Below the pieces are notes generated by a model that did no database searches, was not told the origin of the DNA, and saw only the letters and a program-made list of their open reading frames with translations. This document shows, in pieces, positions 50,933-62,803 of a stretch of 64,000 nucleotides of DNA (its first letter is position 1; every line of letters begins with the position of its first letter). The stretch spans positions 62,791,158 through 62,855,157 of the forward strand of contig NC_085049.1 in NCBI RefSeq assembly GCF_963662255.1. The letters run 5' to 3'. The DNA is from Cinclus cinclus. Its lineage: Eukaryota; Chordata; Aves; Passeriformes; Cinclidae. Made by a program: the position numbers and the translations under genes.

Positions 50933-53802
50933 CTACAAGTGGACCTGGGAACCACAGTACTCAATAGAGTAATACTGCAATACTGCATTAGAAAGTACCA
51001 TGACCCAGAACGTTAAAGCTCTGAGGAGCCTTTTTTGCACATGTATGAGGTTTGTGCTTTAAATAAAAGCTGAATGCCAAAATGCCTATGGAGTCAGAAG
51101 GGCTCTTTGTGAACTGCAGACAGAACCAAGACTGGAATAAGAGTGAAGTGCCAGTGTGGATCTTGCTGACATTTATTAGGCAAGGAAATAATACAACCTG
51201 CACAGCAGAAAAGGCCGTGCTTCAAAATGGACATAGAAGCTCTGAGTACATATGGGTATCCACAGACAAGCCATCTCTCAGCTTGTTAACGGAGGGTTAT
51301 GTGTCCTGGTGGGTCTCTGGAGACTGTGTTGCACAGACTCAACACATCTTCACAGCAGTTTCAGCTAACAGGCCTTTCTGCTTCCTAATGGCTTCAAATA
51401 GATCTTTTCTGACACAGGCATCTTCCTTTTAGCCAGCCAAAGCTTGGCGGGTGACCCATCTCCACAACAGCAGCACAGATTATTTGTATGTACCCAATTG
51501 GGTAAACTGGTCAATACAAGCTTTCTTAAATCACAATAGGTCTGGCAAGAAGTCACATCAAACTACAGAAGTTCAATACCAAACTAGAGAGCACACAGAT
51601 GGATCCATTGATCATCTGAATGGCCCAACTCTCGGTGGCAATTACCAAGTTTGTTTGAGAAGACTTGGCATCCTTCAGACCCCATTCCCAAATGACAAAG
51701 GAAGCTAAATTATTCCCAGCAACATTACTTCATGGGTTTTTCTGTAAGCAAAAGGATAACGACCATACATAACTAAAAGAAATAAAACAAACAAACAAAA
51801 AAAAAGCCTAAATAAATTCAAGCATAATTAAAAAGGAAACTAAATAAAAAAACCCCACAAACCCCACACCAAACCAGCTTATTTATACATAGTTCTCTAT
51901 GGGAAATGACTGGGAAAAAATTCTACCCTTTAACTTATCCTCTAATAAATAATGGGAGCATAAGTATGTCTATGTTCACAATTAAAAAGCCCCAAGAAAT
52001 ACTTCTCTGCTGGCATTTTGGATAAAATTTTAGTAGAGTCTCCAGTCTGTCTAATTGCTGTGATGGCGTACACAGCCTGCCTCAAAGCCCAGAACATATG
52101 GCATCCTCAAAGGATTTGATATCATTTTTTCTTTAAAACGTGCAAGTCAGTTGGTCATTGTTATCCCTCTGTGGAATTACTCAAACAGCTGCTACCTTCC
52201 AACTAATAGGTAAGAAAATCTTTGTCTTTTCTGTGGCTGCTAATTTCACTGACACACTTCTGTCATATAATGAGAGTGGGTAATAAGCCTATAATGAATT
52301 TTAATGTTGCATATTTGATCCACGGTGTAAACAACACTTTGTTGAAGACTGACATATACAAAAGAATGCATTTCATGTTGCTTGCAAGGTAATCTGAATC
52401 ATGAGGCACACATTTAAAATTGCACTTAAATGCATAAAATATATTGTCTTTAGAAATATTTTAAACTCCTTATCACAAAATAGATTATTTCTTTTTAAAT
52501 GGTCATTGTTTACCAAACATTGATCTGCTAAAATGTACTTCTAGGTTATGACTGGGCAATATGACACCTTATTCATGCTACATGCAGCAGGGTTACAAAT
52601 TCCATAGTTTTCTGAGCTCTTATCTTCCACGGTTCACAGATCCCATCTATTCTTGATCATCAGGCTATCTCCCCAAATGGAACTTTTTTTTTACTTTCCA
52701 CTGTTTCAAACTGAAAAGTCTTTTCTTTCTCTATCAGAAGACTAATGAAATAATAGCCAAAATGGGAAATTAAACACACCAATGAAAGATACATAATTAA
52801 AAGACTAAAAATCTAAATCTCATGAAGTAGAGAAATAAATGGGGATGAGATAGTAAAATCATGATCATGCACACATGTGAACCATATATGAAACATCACA
52901 CCCTCACACGTGATGGCTGGAAGGAGGTTAGAAAAAATGAGCTGCTCACATTTTAAAATTAAGTCTATGGACATTCTTAAAGTAAACATGCTAAATTCCA
53001 CCAGAGAATTGGCCAGGTTTTGTTCTCCCCACTTTTTCCTTCTTTTGAGTTGTAATTGTAAGGTCAGGTTACTTCAATCCATATATCTTCAGGTGAAAGA
53101 ACACTAAGGAAAAGCAGGTAACAGTTAAAACTTTCCAGAACCAGCAGATGAAAAGCATTATTTTTATAGCCTAAAGACTGCAGCTTTATTACCGTTTACT
53201 AATAAATTATTTAAACACTTACAGGAAAAGTGCAGAAAGTTCCTCCTAAAACCTCACAGGCCCACATTAATCCATATTTTCAAAGTCTTCATGAATTCCA
53301 ACGCACTTAAATGGAAGAACAACCTGTTCTGAAAATATACTTTCATTTTACTATGTGACAAGTACCTTCTTGGCCCTGTAACAGATATGAGCAAAGAGAC
53401 AATAAATTAATGAAGAACACTAACTATGTAAATGATACAAAATGACACAATGAAGAACAAATGCACAAAACATCCCATCCAAAGCATAAAACCAGTGGAA
53501 ATCTTTCCATTAACTTCAAAGACTTTTAGATAGCTGCTAACAGACACAGATCTGCAGCAGTTTTACTTTAACATAATTGCCTGCCACCTCCAGCTCCAGG
53601 TCCTCTGCTCCACCCTCCCCAGTTTCAGGTGTAATGGGAGGGGCAGAGAACATAGAAGTTCAACGTGTAACATGTATAAACCTCAGCAAACACAACTTTC
53701 AACAGTTTCAAAAGTACCAATGAATCAGAGAATTTATTAGAATTTCTAATATGCTCTTTCATGGTTAGCTTCTGCCCAAAATTCACTAATATAAAACACA
53801 TA

Positions 53803-53840
53803 AAAAAAAAAAAAAGGAAAGAAAAAAAGGAAAAAAAAAG
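53803..53840. repeat. A-rich (AAAG)-type low-complexity tract
   Basis: Consecutive A runs are broken by GG and G. It produces a Phe-rich segment in the minus frame 53625-53966, which is therefore not trusted as a gene. Confidence 0.85.
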
Positions 53841-56799
53841 ATTGTGATGTGATGCACCATTCTTCATAGAGTTTTGTAGGTTTTTTTCATTCCTATATTC
53901 TTTTAGAAAGACATTCATTATAATTTTTATCAAAACCATCTTCTTTTTATCACAGCTCCTTCCCACAAAGAAAATCTATTTAGCTTTTCTTTTATCAATG
54001 TAGAGGATTCTTAAGAGCATCAAAATCTTTTCACTGGGGTCTAAGTTACAGACACACGTTTTTTTTGCCAAGATGTGAAACAGGTGTTTTTCAATTATTT
54101 CCAATTACAGGAGTTATAAGAGATAGCTGGATACATGCACATGATAATTCACTTTATATGCATCATATGGTAAGGATATATTCTTGTCTATAAAGTCCAT
54201 CATCAGCTTGAAAATGAAATTATAAGTGAGGTGACACTATCATTCTCTTATGGAACAGCCAAAAAATTCCAGATAATTATCATCATTTTACAATTTTCAC
54301 TGATGGAAGTCAAGAGTTTCTATGGTGCAGAGAGAGAGATTTTCTTGTCAAATCATTTGTAAGATCTTTTTGAAAAAAGCTTTGCTACATACTCTTGCAA
54401 GCATTATTTGCACCAAAGCCTGACAGTGTAGGGAAACCAAAGAAAATTAAACAATTATACTTCAGGCAGTCTGCCTGCTTATTAGATGGTGAGAGTTTAG
54501 TTAACTTTAGAAAGAAAAAGGAACCACAATGCATTTATGCAGCACCTGAAATTAAGAGCTTTACAACAAAGAAATGTTACCGTCATTTACTGAATGTCTT
54601 TGTGGCGTACATGAGCTCAAAACCAAATAAAATGTTATACATAACACTCTGTGACACCTCAAAGCCTGCACAAAAAACAAAGGGAAGAAATATGTAGACA
54701 TGCACACAAGTGGCAGCCCCATCCCCTAGGTGTCCTCCTTCTGCCCTATGTGGACACACTAAGTTTTGGTCCTTCTATCAGAAGTCACACTTTTCATTTT
54801 TTACCTGCTTCTAAGCAGGGGTAACCCCTACCCAGAAATATTCTTTCTAAGAAACAAAACAAACCAAACAAGTATTTGAACAATTCAACAAAAACTCAGA
54901 ACTGAAACATCACACTCTCCTCCAGTAGCGTCAATCAGGCTGGGATGGGGTGAGAAGAATTTCAAGATTTCAGCACATAGCTCAAAGCCAAATCCCTTTT
55001 TCCCCAAGTGAGTGAGTGATGGCTTTCATTGCTGATGACATCGTAATGGGCCTTCCACACCTCTGTGAACTTTCTTCATTAAGTGCCAGAAACCTGCTAA
55101 GCAAATGGATTATCTACTTAAGTGACTCCCAGAGCAGGGAGACATTTCTTTCAGCATTGCACGTTGCAGCAGCTTCATCTCCTCCACCATCCTTCTCCCC
55201 CCTCCCACCACCACAATTCACTGCCTCTGCTGTACTGTCCTCTCAGTTAAAGAAAAACGTCCTTTGTTGCCATATCTCCATATCTGTTATTTCATAAAAC
55301 AAAAAGGAACTCTGAAGAACGTCTGGTGTGAATCATCATTACAGACTGATTCCTCAGTCACTCCTGTATCTGTACGTGAGCTTCATGCAGTTGACATAAC
55401 ACTGTAGTTCAAAACACTGTTTAACGAACTTGTAGAAAAAAACTAAAACCAACAAACCAAAACACAAAACCACTCTTGAATGCATGAATGATTTTAAAAT
55501 ACATCCTTCAGCAAGGAATCAAAGAGTAGGATAGGACTGTTAAGTAGCCATCTACAGGGCTGTGAGATTACAGCACAGAACTTGAGCCAGCTCTGCTCAC
55601 ACATGGATTGCAGCCTGTACTTCTCACATGTATGCAAGACATCACCCGGAGCTTCCCAGGTTACGCACAGAGAGGAGGGGAAAGCTAACACCTCCCTTTC
55701 TCACATATGGCACCAGCATATGCTAAACAGACAGCAGAACTGTAGAGCTACAGACGAGGAAGTGAAAACCCCTGCTTTGATCCATGAAGGGAACAGGGTC
55801 AATTCCAGCAGTTTAATACCAGCAGTTTGTCAAAATATGGTAGACTTTGCTCCTGTGGCAAAATGAAGTAAGGACTTAAGGGGTGATCATCTGATTGACA
55901 GCCTGCTGGTCACACTGTTAGTGCACTTACTGGTAGGGTTACACAGAGCAGACAGAAGGAATGCTGTTGTGAGTTAAAGTAAAAGCAAAATTCTTAAACC
56001 TAGATTATTATGCTGGAGTATTAGAAAGCAAGGAAGTGTTTCTGATCTCTGTTTCTGAGAAACTAAATGAAAATGTAGGCCAGATCATGGCAGTGGTACC
56101 AAATACTAAAATACAAAATGCTTTCAATTTTAAATTTTTTGGCTTAAATAGTTCAGCTCTTGGCTTCTTTTTTCCCCAGTAGGAAGAAGTAATCCACTGT
56201 TCACATAGTGACATGGCAAAAGATGTTTTATTCTCATGTTACAGAATTCTGTATTTTTACCATGGCAGGGAGAAAAACCAATTTAAAATATTCCTAGTGC
56301 AGTTTAGAATGTAGCCAGTTTTTATTTGCCACTCACAAAGACATATCATGTTTGAAACCAAAGAATTCATTCTCACCATGCAGGGATAGCACAGTGTGTT
56401 TGGGTCCAGCCCAGTGTTTGAGGAGATACTGATTTTGTGTGCTCAAATCACAGCTCTATGTCTGGTTACCTGCAATCAGAGAAAATCAAACAGGTAGAAA
56501 ACTGCTGTAAGCACTTTGCCAAACCCAAGTTCCTAATAAATGTAGCATCATCCCAGCCCATATTGTCATATTGACCGTCTTAAGAATCTGCTGATGAAGA
56601 GCAAGGTTTTTCTACAATGCTGTTCAAGTAGTCACTGTCAGGGATGATCCATGCTTTGCTGGAGCTCCTCAGCTCCCAGGAATGCAGTCAGGATCTTTCC
56701 TTGGCACAATTCTCTGAAGTAAGCTGGTATAGATTTTTTAAATTGTGAGGAAGAAATTCACTTGACCCCCCTCCTTTTTTCCCCACAGATTAACTTTGC

Positions 56800-56895
56800 A
56801 ACAGGGCAGTGAACTGTTGTGATTCACCCAGGATCACACTCACAGTTCCCAGTAAGAAAGCCAGGAGGCAGCAGTCTCAGCAGAAAACCATTTGT
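56800..56895 (+). mobile_element. possible MIR SINE fragment
   Basis: The block GATTCACCCAGGATCACACT (about 56821-56840), followed by AGTAAGAAAGCCAGGAGG and then CAGCAGTCTCAG, follows the order of the MIR 3' half. That half has a TGCCCAAGGTCACAC-like core, AGTAAGTGGCAGAG and CAGTCTGA. The fragment is short and diverged, so the call is tentative. Confidence 0.35.
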
Positions 56896-56989
56896 TCAGT
56901 CTGGTAGCTCTGTGTAATGTCGACCCATGCTCAAAAGCCAGCGATTATGTTGTTAGCTGTGGTCAGAGAAGTGGGCAAATGGCAAGGAA

Positions 56990-57015
56990 GACATCTATTA
57001 GAGACATCTATTAGA
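56990..57015. repeat. exact 13-bp tandem duplication
   Basis: GACATCTATTAGA occurs twice in direct succession (56990-57002 and 57003-57015). Confidence 0.9.
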
Positions 57016-59303
57016 AGTCTTTAAACCAGTCTTTCACAGCAATCAGTGAAGTATTAATTCTGCAACCCCCCTTTTTTTCCTGCATAGGCAGGCACAAAAG
57101 GGATTTTTTTTTATAGCTACAGACTAACACTTAAATTTAAAAGCACTACAGAGACACTTTAGTACAGAGCACTAATTTGACAACTATAGAAGCAGCAAGT
57201 GGGTTCAGATGAGGAGAAAGATTCCAAGCTTTATTACTAAGTTGGCTGGGAAGCTAAAAAAAAATTGAAAGCAAAAGCAGTCTGACAGATGCCAGAGAAG
57301 CAATTGAATTGAGGTAAACTTGGAAGTCCTTTCTAGTTGTACAGAAAGCTAAAAACAATTTTATCCCAAATCACTGATATCCTGTTCGCCCAGAGGGAAG
57401 CAGAAAGTTTTGAAGCCCCGAGTCAGGGAAACCAGGGTTCCAGACACAGAGCAGCTTAAAAACCAAAAGGATTAAAGAAACTGACTGTACACCTTGCTTC
57501 AAAAACCATAAGCTGCATGTTCCAGGCCTCACAAATATCATGGTCCTTACATTAGAAGCAGTGCAGCTTAGAGAAATCACTAGGCTGCCTAGCTCTAAGC
57601 TTCAAGTAAAATAAATAAATACTTTAGCTTTTAAAAACAGGGATAACAATCACAATCTAAGATCTCACAGAGTTGAGAAACCTGCCAAAGATCAGCTTCC
57701 AGGACTCAAACAACAGTTCAGGGAATACACCCCTCTACAGATCTCTACAGGACGTGCAGCTTTGTTTGTGGTACCATGTCTTCAAATGCACTTCACACAT
57801 GAATTCAAAAAATGGCACCAAGGGTGGGATTCTGTGTTTATTGCCTCCTAAGGATCCATCACTTATAAATGAAAATACAGTGTTTGCTAGAGAGTGAGCA
57901 CACATCCTTCAGTTCCTCTCAGGATCTTGCACAGAATGTCAGTTCCTTCTTTACATCATTAATTAAAAGAAGACACATCTTCAAAGATGATACTCTGGCA
58001 CAGCTGTCTAGTAATTTCATCATATTCAAACTGTATTCTCCATTTAATCAGCACTAAGAGCCTCCAAAGATTTTGCACAGGGAAAACTTGCAGCTATGGA
58101 TATAATGTCTCTAAATGTTATAGAAAAAATGGACTAAATCCAGCTTGCTTGATTTCAGTTACTCCTCATGCTTCTTAGCTTTTGACAGATAACAGTTGGA
58201 CAAAATGGTGTTTGCCTTTATAACGCATTTTTATTTTCTTTACTTTTTTAAAAAAAAAAAACTACAGAACCCAGATACAAACATGATTTCACAAAATGAA
58301 CACATTTAGGGGGAATAAAGTATTTTGTGGAATTGCCTATCAGCGTAGAATTGCAGTTTTAAAATCAAAGTTACACTATGACCATTCTCTGTAAATATAA
58401 TAGAACTACGCAGAAACCATGCTTTATTCAGCAGCAATGGAAAGCAACTCACTTTACTGTGCTCGGGTGATGTCAGATAGCAAAGATTAAAGAACAGAGA
58501 AAAAGTGCATAAAGGGAATTCTGGGAATACTGGCAGAAAAGATGGGAAAAAATTATGGGGACAGAGAGAAAAGTGAAATTTACTAATTTAATTTACTATT
58601 TCAGTCCAAAACCTACAGTACTAGGAATAAAGACAGATGCAGCTGAGTGTATGTAGACACCTTAAATAGTAATATACTAAATAATAAAATAGCAAATAAA
58701 ACTTATTTGTGATGTCAATATCAGAAAGTGAACTGCAACTGTGATAAACTGAACAGTGATAAATTCAATAACAGCAGTCTACAGAAAAGTGTGTATATAC
58801 ACTGTGCATACATCTCTTACTGTTTCCATCTGTAAACAAATTTGTGCCCAGTTTATACATAGTTCCTAGTCCCAGTTGCTGTTACAAATCCACACATCAT
58901 CAATCAAGCTCAACTGCTCACACAGAATGTATTATTCGAAGGTCAGTGTAACACTGGACAGCCAAGGTAATGTTGATGAGAGCAAGATTATAAAGCGAGT
59001 TTGACATTTTTATGCTAAATCAATTCTGAGTGATGTGTGGATAAAAAAAATTAATTTATCCCAAAGTGATAAATTACCACTGCTTCAATCATTGCACAAA
59101 ACAGCCTGGGCACTTATCCTCACATTTTCCACAATGAATCTGTGTCCTTCCATGGATCTACACATAACCCTTTCTCTGCAGAAAAAAAATTTCCCGTACA
59201 CTAGAGTTTTCAAGTGGAATAAATCAACCTCAAGTTTAAGCTGATAACTGTTACATAAATTAAGAATGGATCACCACAGCATTCAGACAGTACAAGCATT
59301 TCT

Positions 59304-59332
59304 AAATATATATATATATATAAATATATATA
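59304..59332. repeat. (TA)n microsatellite
   Basis: Alternating TA with one AAA interruption, visible directly. Confidence 0.9.
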
Positions 59333-60929
59333 ACTACTAAAATCCACAGAAGAAATGTATTGGGTCTTTACTATACAAATTATACAAGCTCCGTTACCTT
59401 CATCTTACTGCCCGGCCCCAGAGGAAGCATATACAGGGTCACCTCCAGGTCTATACAAGGCTTGCCAGGGTCCAAGATCTCCCTACAGACACAGCCAAAG
59501 ACTACTGACATCCCTCCTTTCCTATGCAGTTTACTTAATCAGTCTGCAGATGCACTAGATTTAGAGAGAAGAAAAAGAATTGTGTTGATTTTTTTTTTAA
59601 TATTGCGTATAGAGCATATGTTCTGTCAAATTGTGGTCTGACAAGCATGGTTGCCATCACCTATGTACAATATGAAATAATTTTTAAAACCCCACAATGC
59701 AAGTAGTGGAATATCACAGAAACATAAAAATGACCATCTGAGAGGAAAAAACAAAAACAAAAAAAAAATTTATTCAAAACATATAGTGTACAGAGACTGA
59801 GGCATGTCAGCTTCAGCTAAAGGAAAGGAGGGACTCCAATAATGACCTGAAAGGTCTATAACTGACAGGATGACAAAAGTGGATTATTCAAGGATACTCT
59901 TATAGAACTGATCTTTATATGAATTTTCCAGGTAGGAGTGCCAAAAGTAAACGAATGAAGGAACATAAACAAACTAAAACCATACTAAAACCAGACAGAA
60001 GTCTTGAGTAAAAGCACAAAATCAGGGTGATCAAAACAGAGTGGCAAAAAGCCTGTGCAAAATTGAAACATTTGTGCTCCTCTGACCTAACATTTTCCAA
60101 TAAAAAGTTACTTCCTTCAGATTTCAGTAGAGTTTTAGAATTATTACAAACAACAAGAAAGCTATAGGTTCCAAGTCACTCGACTCTTCAGTGGAAGAGC
60201 TGGGAAAAAAAGACTCTGCAGTCCCTGCCATCTGCAGTTGTGGTCTCTTACTACAAAATTACTTATCATAAAATTTCTACCTGCTGCTTTTCCCATCCAC
60301 TCATGATTTCTTAGCTTTCCATGAGGGCAGACAAGGTTGGGAAGCTGCTTTTGTTGGGTATAAGAAATAGCAAAAGATGGGAAGGACTTTGTTTCACTTC
60401 ACTTAGTTGCTTTTCAGAGGGATCAGTCTCTTAATTTGGTCACTGCACTGGCTACACCATACTTCTGTCAGTAAAGCTGGTCAACAGAGGGAATGGACAT
60501 AAGGGAGCAGCAACATCAATCTGACCCTGCCAGAACATGTTACAACATCAAACTACAGTCTTTTCATTAAATTAATTAACCTTGATTTAATTAACAAGTG
60601 AATTAAATCAGTCCCCTTTCAGAGATGAAAAGCCATGTTGTCAGTAAGATCCTAGACTCGCGACAAGCTCGTATCCTAATATGCTACATCTGCTCCTGAG
60701 CAGACACTGTAGGCAAATAGCATTATTTAAGAAAGTCAAAATCTGTCGGTGTCATGGGGGCTTATAACACTTTACGTCTCTACATCTGAAGCCCACGACA
60801 TACCTGATGTAAAGAAAAAAAACCCCTCATGTGCTACACTTTCCTGCTGTAGCTACACTGCCTTTTAGGCCTGGAACTAAGTGATTACTGCCAGTTCAGG
60901 AGAGATCTACACATGTTCTCTCATACAGA

Positions 60930-61206
60930 GTGAGCATGCAGTGATAGGACAAGGGGCAACTGTTGATAACTGAAAGAGAGCAGGTTTAGCCTAGATATTA
61001 AGAAGAAATTTTTTACTACAAGAGTGGTGAGGCACAGGCACAGATTGCCCAGGGAAGTTGTGGATGCCAAAACCCTGGAAGTTTTCAAGGCCAGGCTGGA
61101 TGGGGTTTGGAGCAACCTGGTCTGTGGAAGTGGAAGGTGTTCCTGCCCATGGCTAGGACGTTGGAACTTGATTAAGGTCCCTTCGAACTGAAACCATGAC
61201 TCTATA
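60930..61206 (+). mobile_element. CR1 LINE 3' end, 5'-truncated
   Basis: The plus strand shows the CR1 terminal region in order. GATAGGACAAGGGGCAACTG (60941) is followed by GATATTAAGAAGAAATTTTT (about 60993) and GAGTGGTGAGGCACAGGCAC (about 61022). TTGCCCAGGGAAGTTGTGGA (about 61045), AAGGCCAGGCTGGATGGGG (61088) and an AAGGTCCCTTCGAACTGAAA block near 61175 complete the order, ending around ACTCTATAA at 61206. All of these are hallmark phrases of avian CR1. Good conservation suggests a younger subfamily than the 9.3-kb copy. The minus frame 60921-61226 is antisense to it and is not a gene. Confidence 0.9.
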
Positions 61207-62803
61207 AAGTGCCACTGCTGTCCCAAACAATCTCAAAAAGGCTTTCCGTAGTTATCCAAGAGGTAGAAATACGGGTTTTAAACTTAATCTGATCATTAAT
61301 ATAATCTTTCCTGAGAGCAGAAATAGTACAATTTCTCACTGTTATACTTGGTAGGTTGCCTCAGGCAAAAGGAAGTGTATAAGTGCAGATTCTCTTTACC
61401 ATCCTTTACATTTATCTTTTACATACGATTCCCTTTTATTTCTTAGGAGCGCTTTGCTTGGGGACCATTATAATACATCATCAAGTATCTTTTACACTTG
61501 TGCAAGTGCTCATATCCTCAGTCTTAACTCTTCATTAAGACGACTGTCAGCTGTTGTTTTGGGTGATGGGGTTTTTAAACCAGAAATAAAAATGCATCAG
61601 AATGACCTCATGCTTTAAAAGTAAAAGAATAGTGTAACTAAGGTAATCACTCCTCCAGTATTCTGCATTCAAAGCTATACAAAATCAATAGTGAGAAATA
61701 TCACTAGACAAAATGATACAATGCTGATAGATTATGTGTTGATTTACATGAACATCAACATATTGGGAAACATTACAAACCATTTAATCTACCATCAGAG
61801 TAGAGAACATTTAGGAATGAAAAAAGACCAATAATGCTTCATACACAATTTGGCTTTAGGGACCAGATGTGTTATAGCTTCCATATGTCTCAGCCTACTA
61901 AATGCATTTTTAATGGCAAGTTCTTGCAGAGCAAAATATGCACAGTTGCCTGGGTACTCTGTCAAAAGGCAAAATTTGCCCTGAACTGTATTTCAGTGAT
62001 GCTTCTACACATTCTGGGAGCCCCACAGAGGTCACAGAAGGGACGGAAGCACCAGACTCAAACTATAACAAGCCTTTTTGAATATTCTACTGATTTCTAG
62101 GGTGTTAGACAGAGATTATTGTTCTTATGACTCAGTATTTCCAGCCCTACTCATTAAATATTTTGAAACTTCCCCTAGACAGTGATAGATCATTACTAGT
62201 GGAGGACTACCAGACAAATCACACATTTGTTTATCAGAGCAAAACTCTTCCAAGAAATTGTCCCTCAATCAACAGCAGTCTGAATGCTACAGCTCCTCAG
62301 GCCTTTCAGATTTCAGACACTTTTTCATTGTTCTCTAATGGCTCTAAAGGGCCCAAAGATCCCCATTGGAATGAAACCTAGCAGAGTCCTACATTTCATT
62401 ATACAAACAGAAGCTTGGGACAAAAAAAAAAAAAAAAACCCACAATATTCTTACTTGAAAATTACTTTTTCCAAGAGGAATGAAGGGTTAAGCAAGTGTT
62501 AATAGGTGCACTCAAATGTGCCATTTGGCACATAATGATATTGGAATCGTTTCAGAGTTCCCTGGCACGTATCATTCATTAAGCCAACATTTTAAAAACC
62601 ACGTTTTGTATGATAACTAACATTCCTTCATTTTCAACAATGCTTCAATGATATAAAGGTCAAACTTCTATTTTAGTAAAAATTATCCAGATGTAAAGGA
62701 TCTAAACTCTAACTGAAATTTAGAGTTAAGGAACTCTGCCAAGGAGAACACCTGAATGGGTCATCACCTGACAGGTGAGCCATTATAAGCTTTTACAGGC
62801 ACT
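61207..62803. other. AT-rich DNA between two CR1 copies
   Basis: No gene or other repeat is recognised apart from a 17-base A run at 62422-62438. The plus frames 61834-62100, 62127-62381 and 62284-62502 are short and have no family signature. Confidence 0.55.
62422..62438. repeat. poly(A) run
   Basis: A run of 17 consecutive A, followed by CCC. No retrocopy is visible upstream. Confidence 0.9.

Larger units (their letters stand above)
50933..60929. other. AT-rich non-coding DNA, no gene seen
   Basis: Contents are an A-rich patch at 51788-51860, A runs at 53803-53840 and 58248-58260, a 13-bp tandem duplication at 56990-57015, a possible MIR at 56800-56900 and a (TA)n repeat at 59304-59332. 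The 52260-52600 stretch is AT-rich and complex and could be conserved. All frames are short and unrecognised. Confidence 0.5.

Noticed and set aside
57655..57730. Possible second MIR-like fragment
   Set aside because: A GAGAAACCTGCCAAAGATCA-type phrase is vaguely like the MIR core, but the flanking blocks do not follow the consensus.
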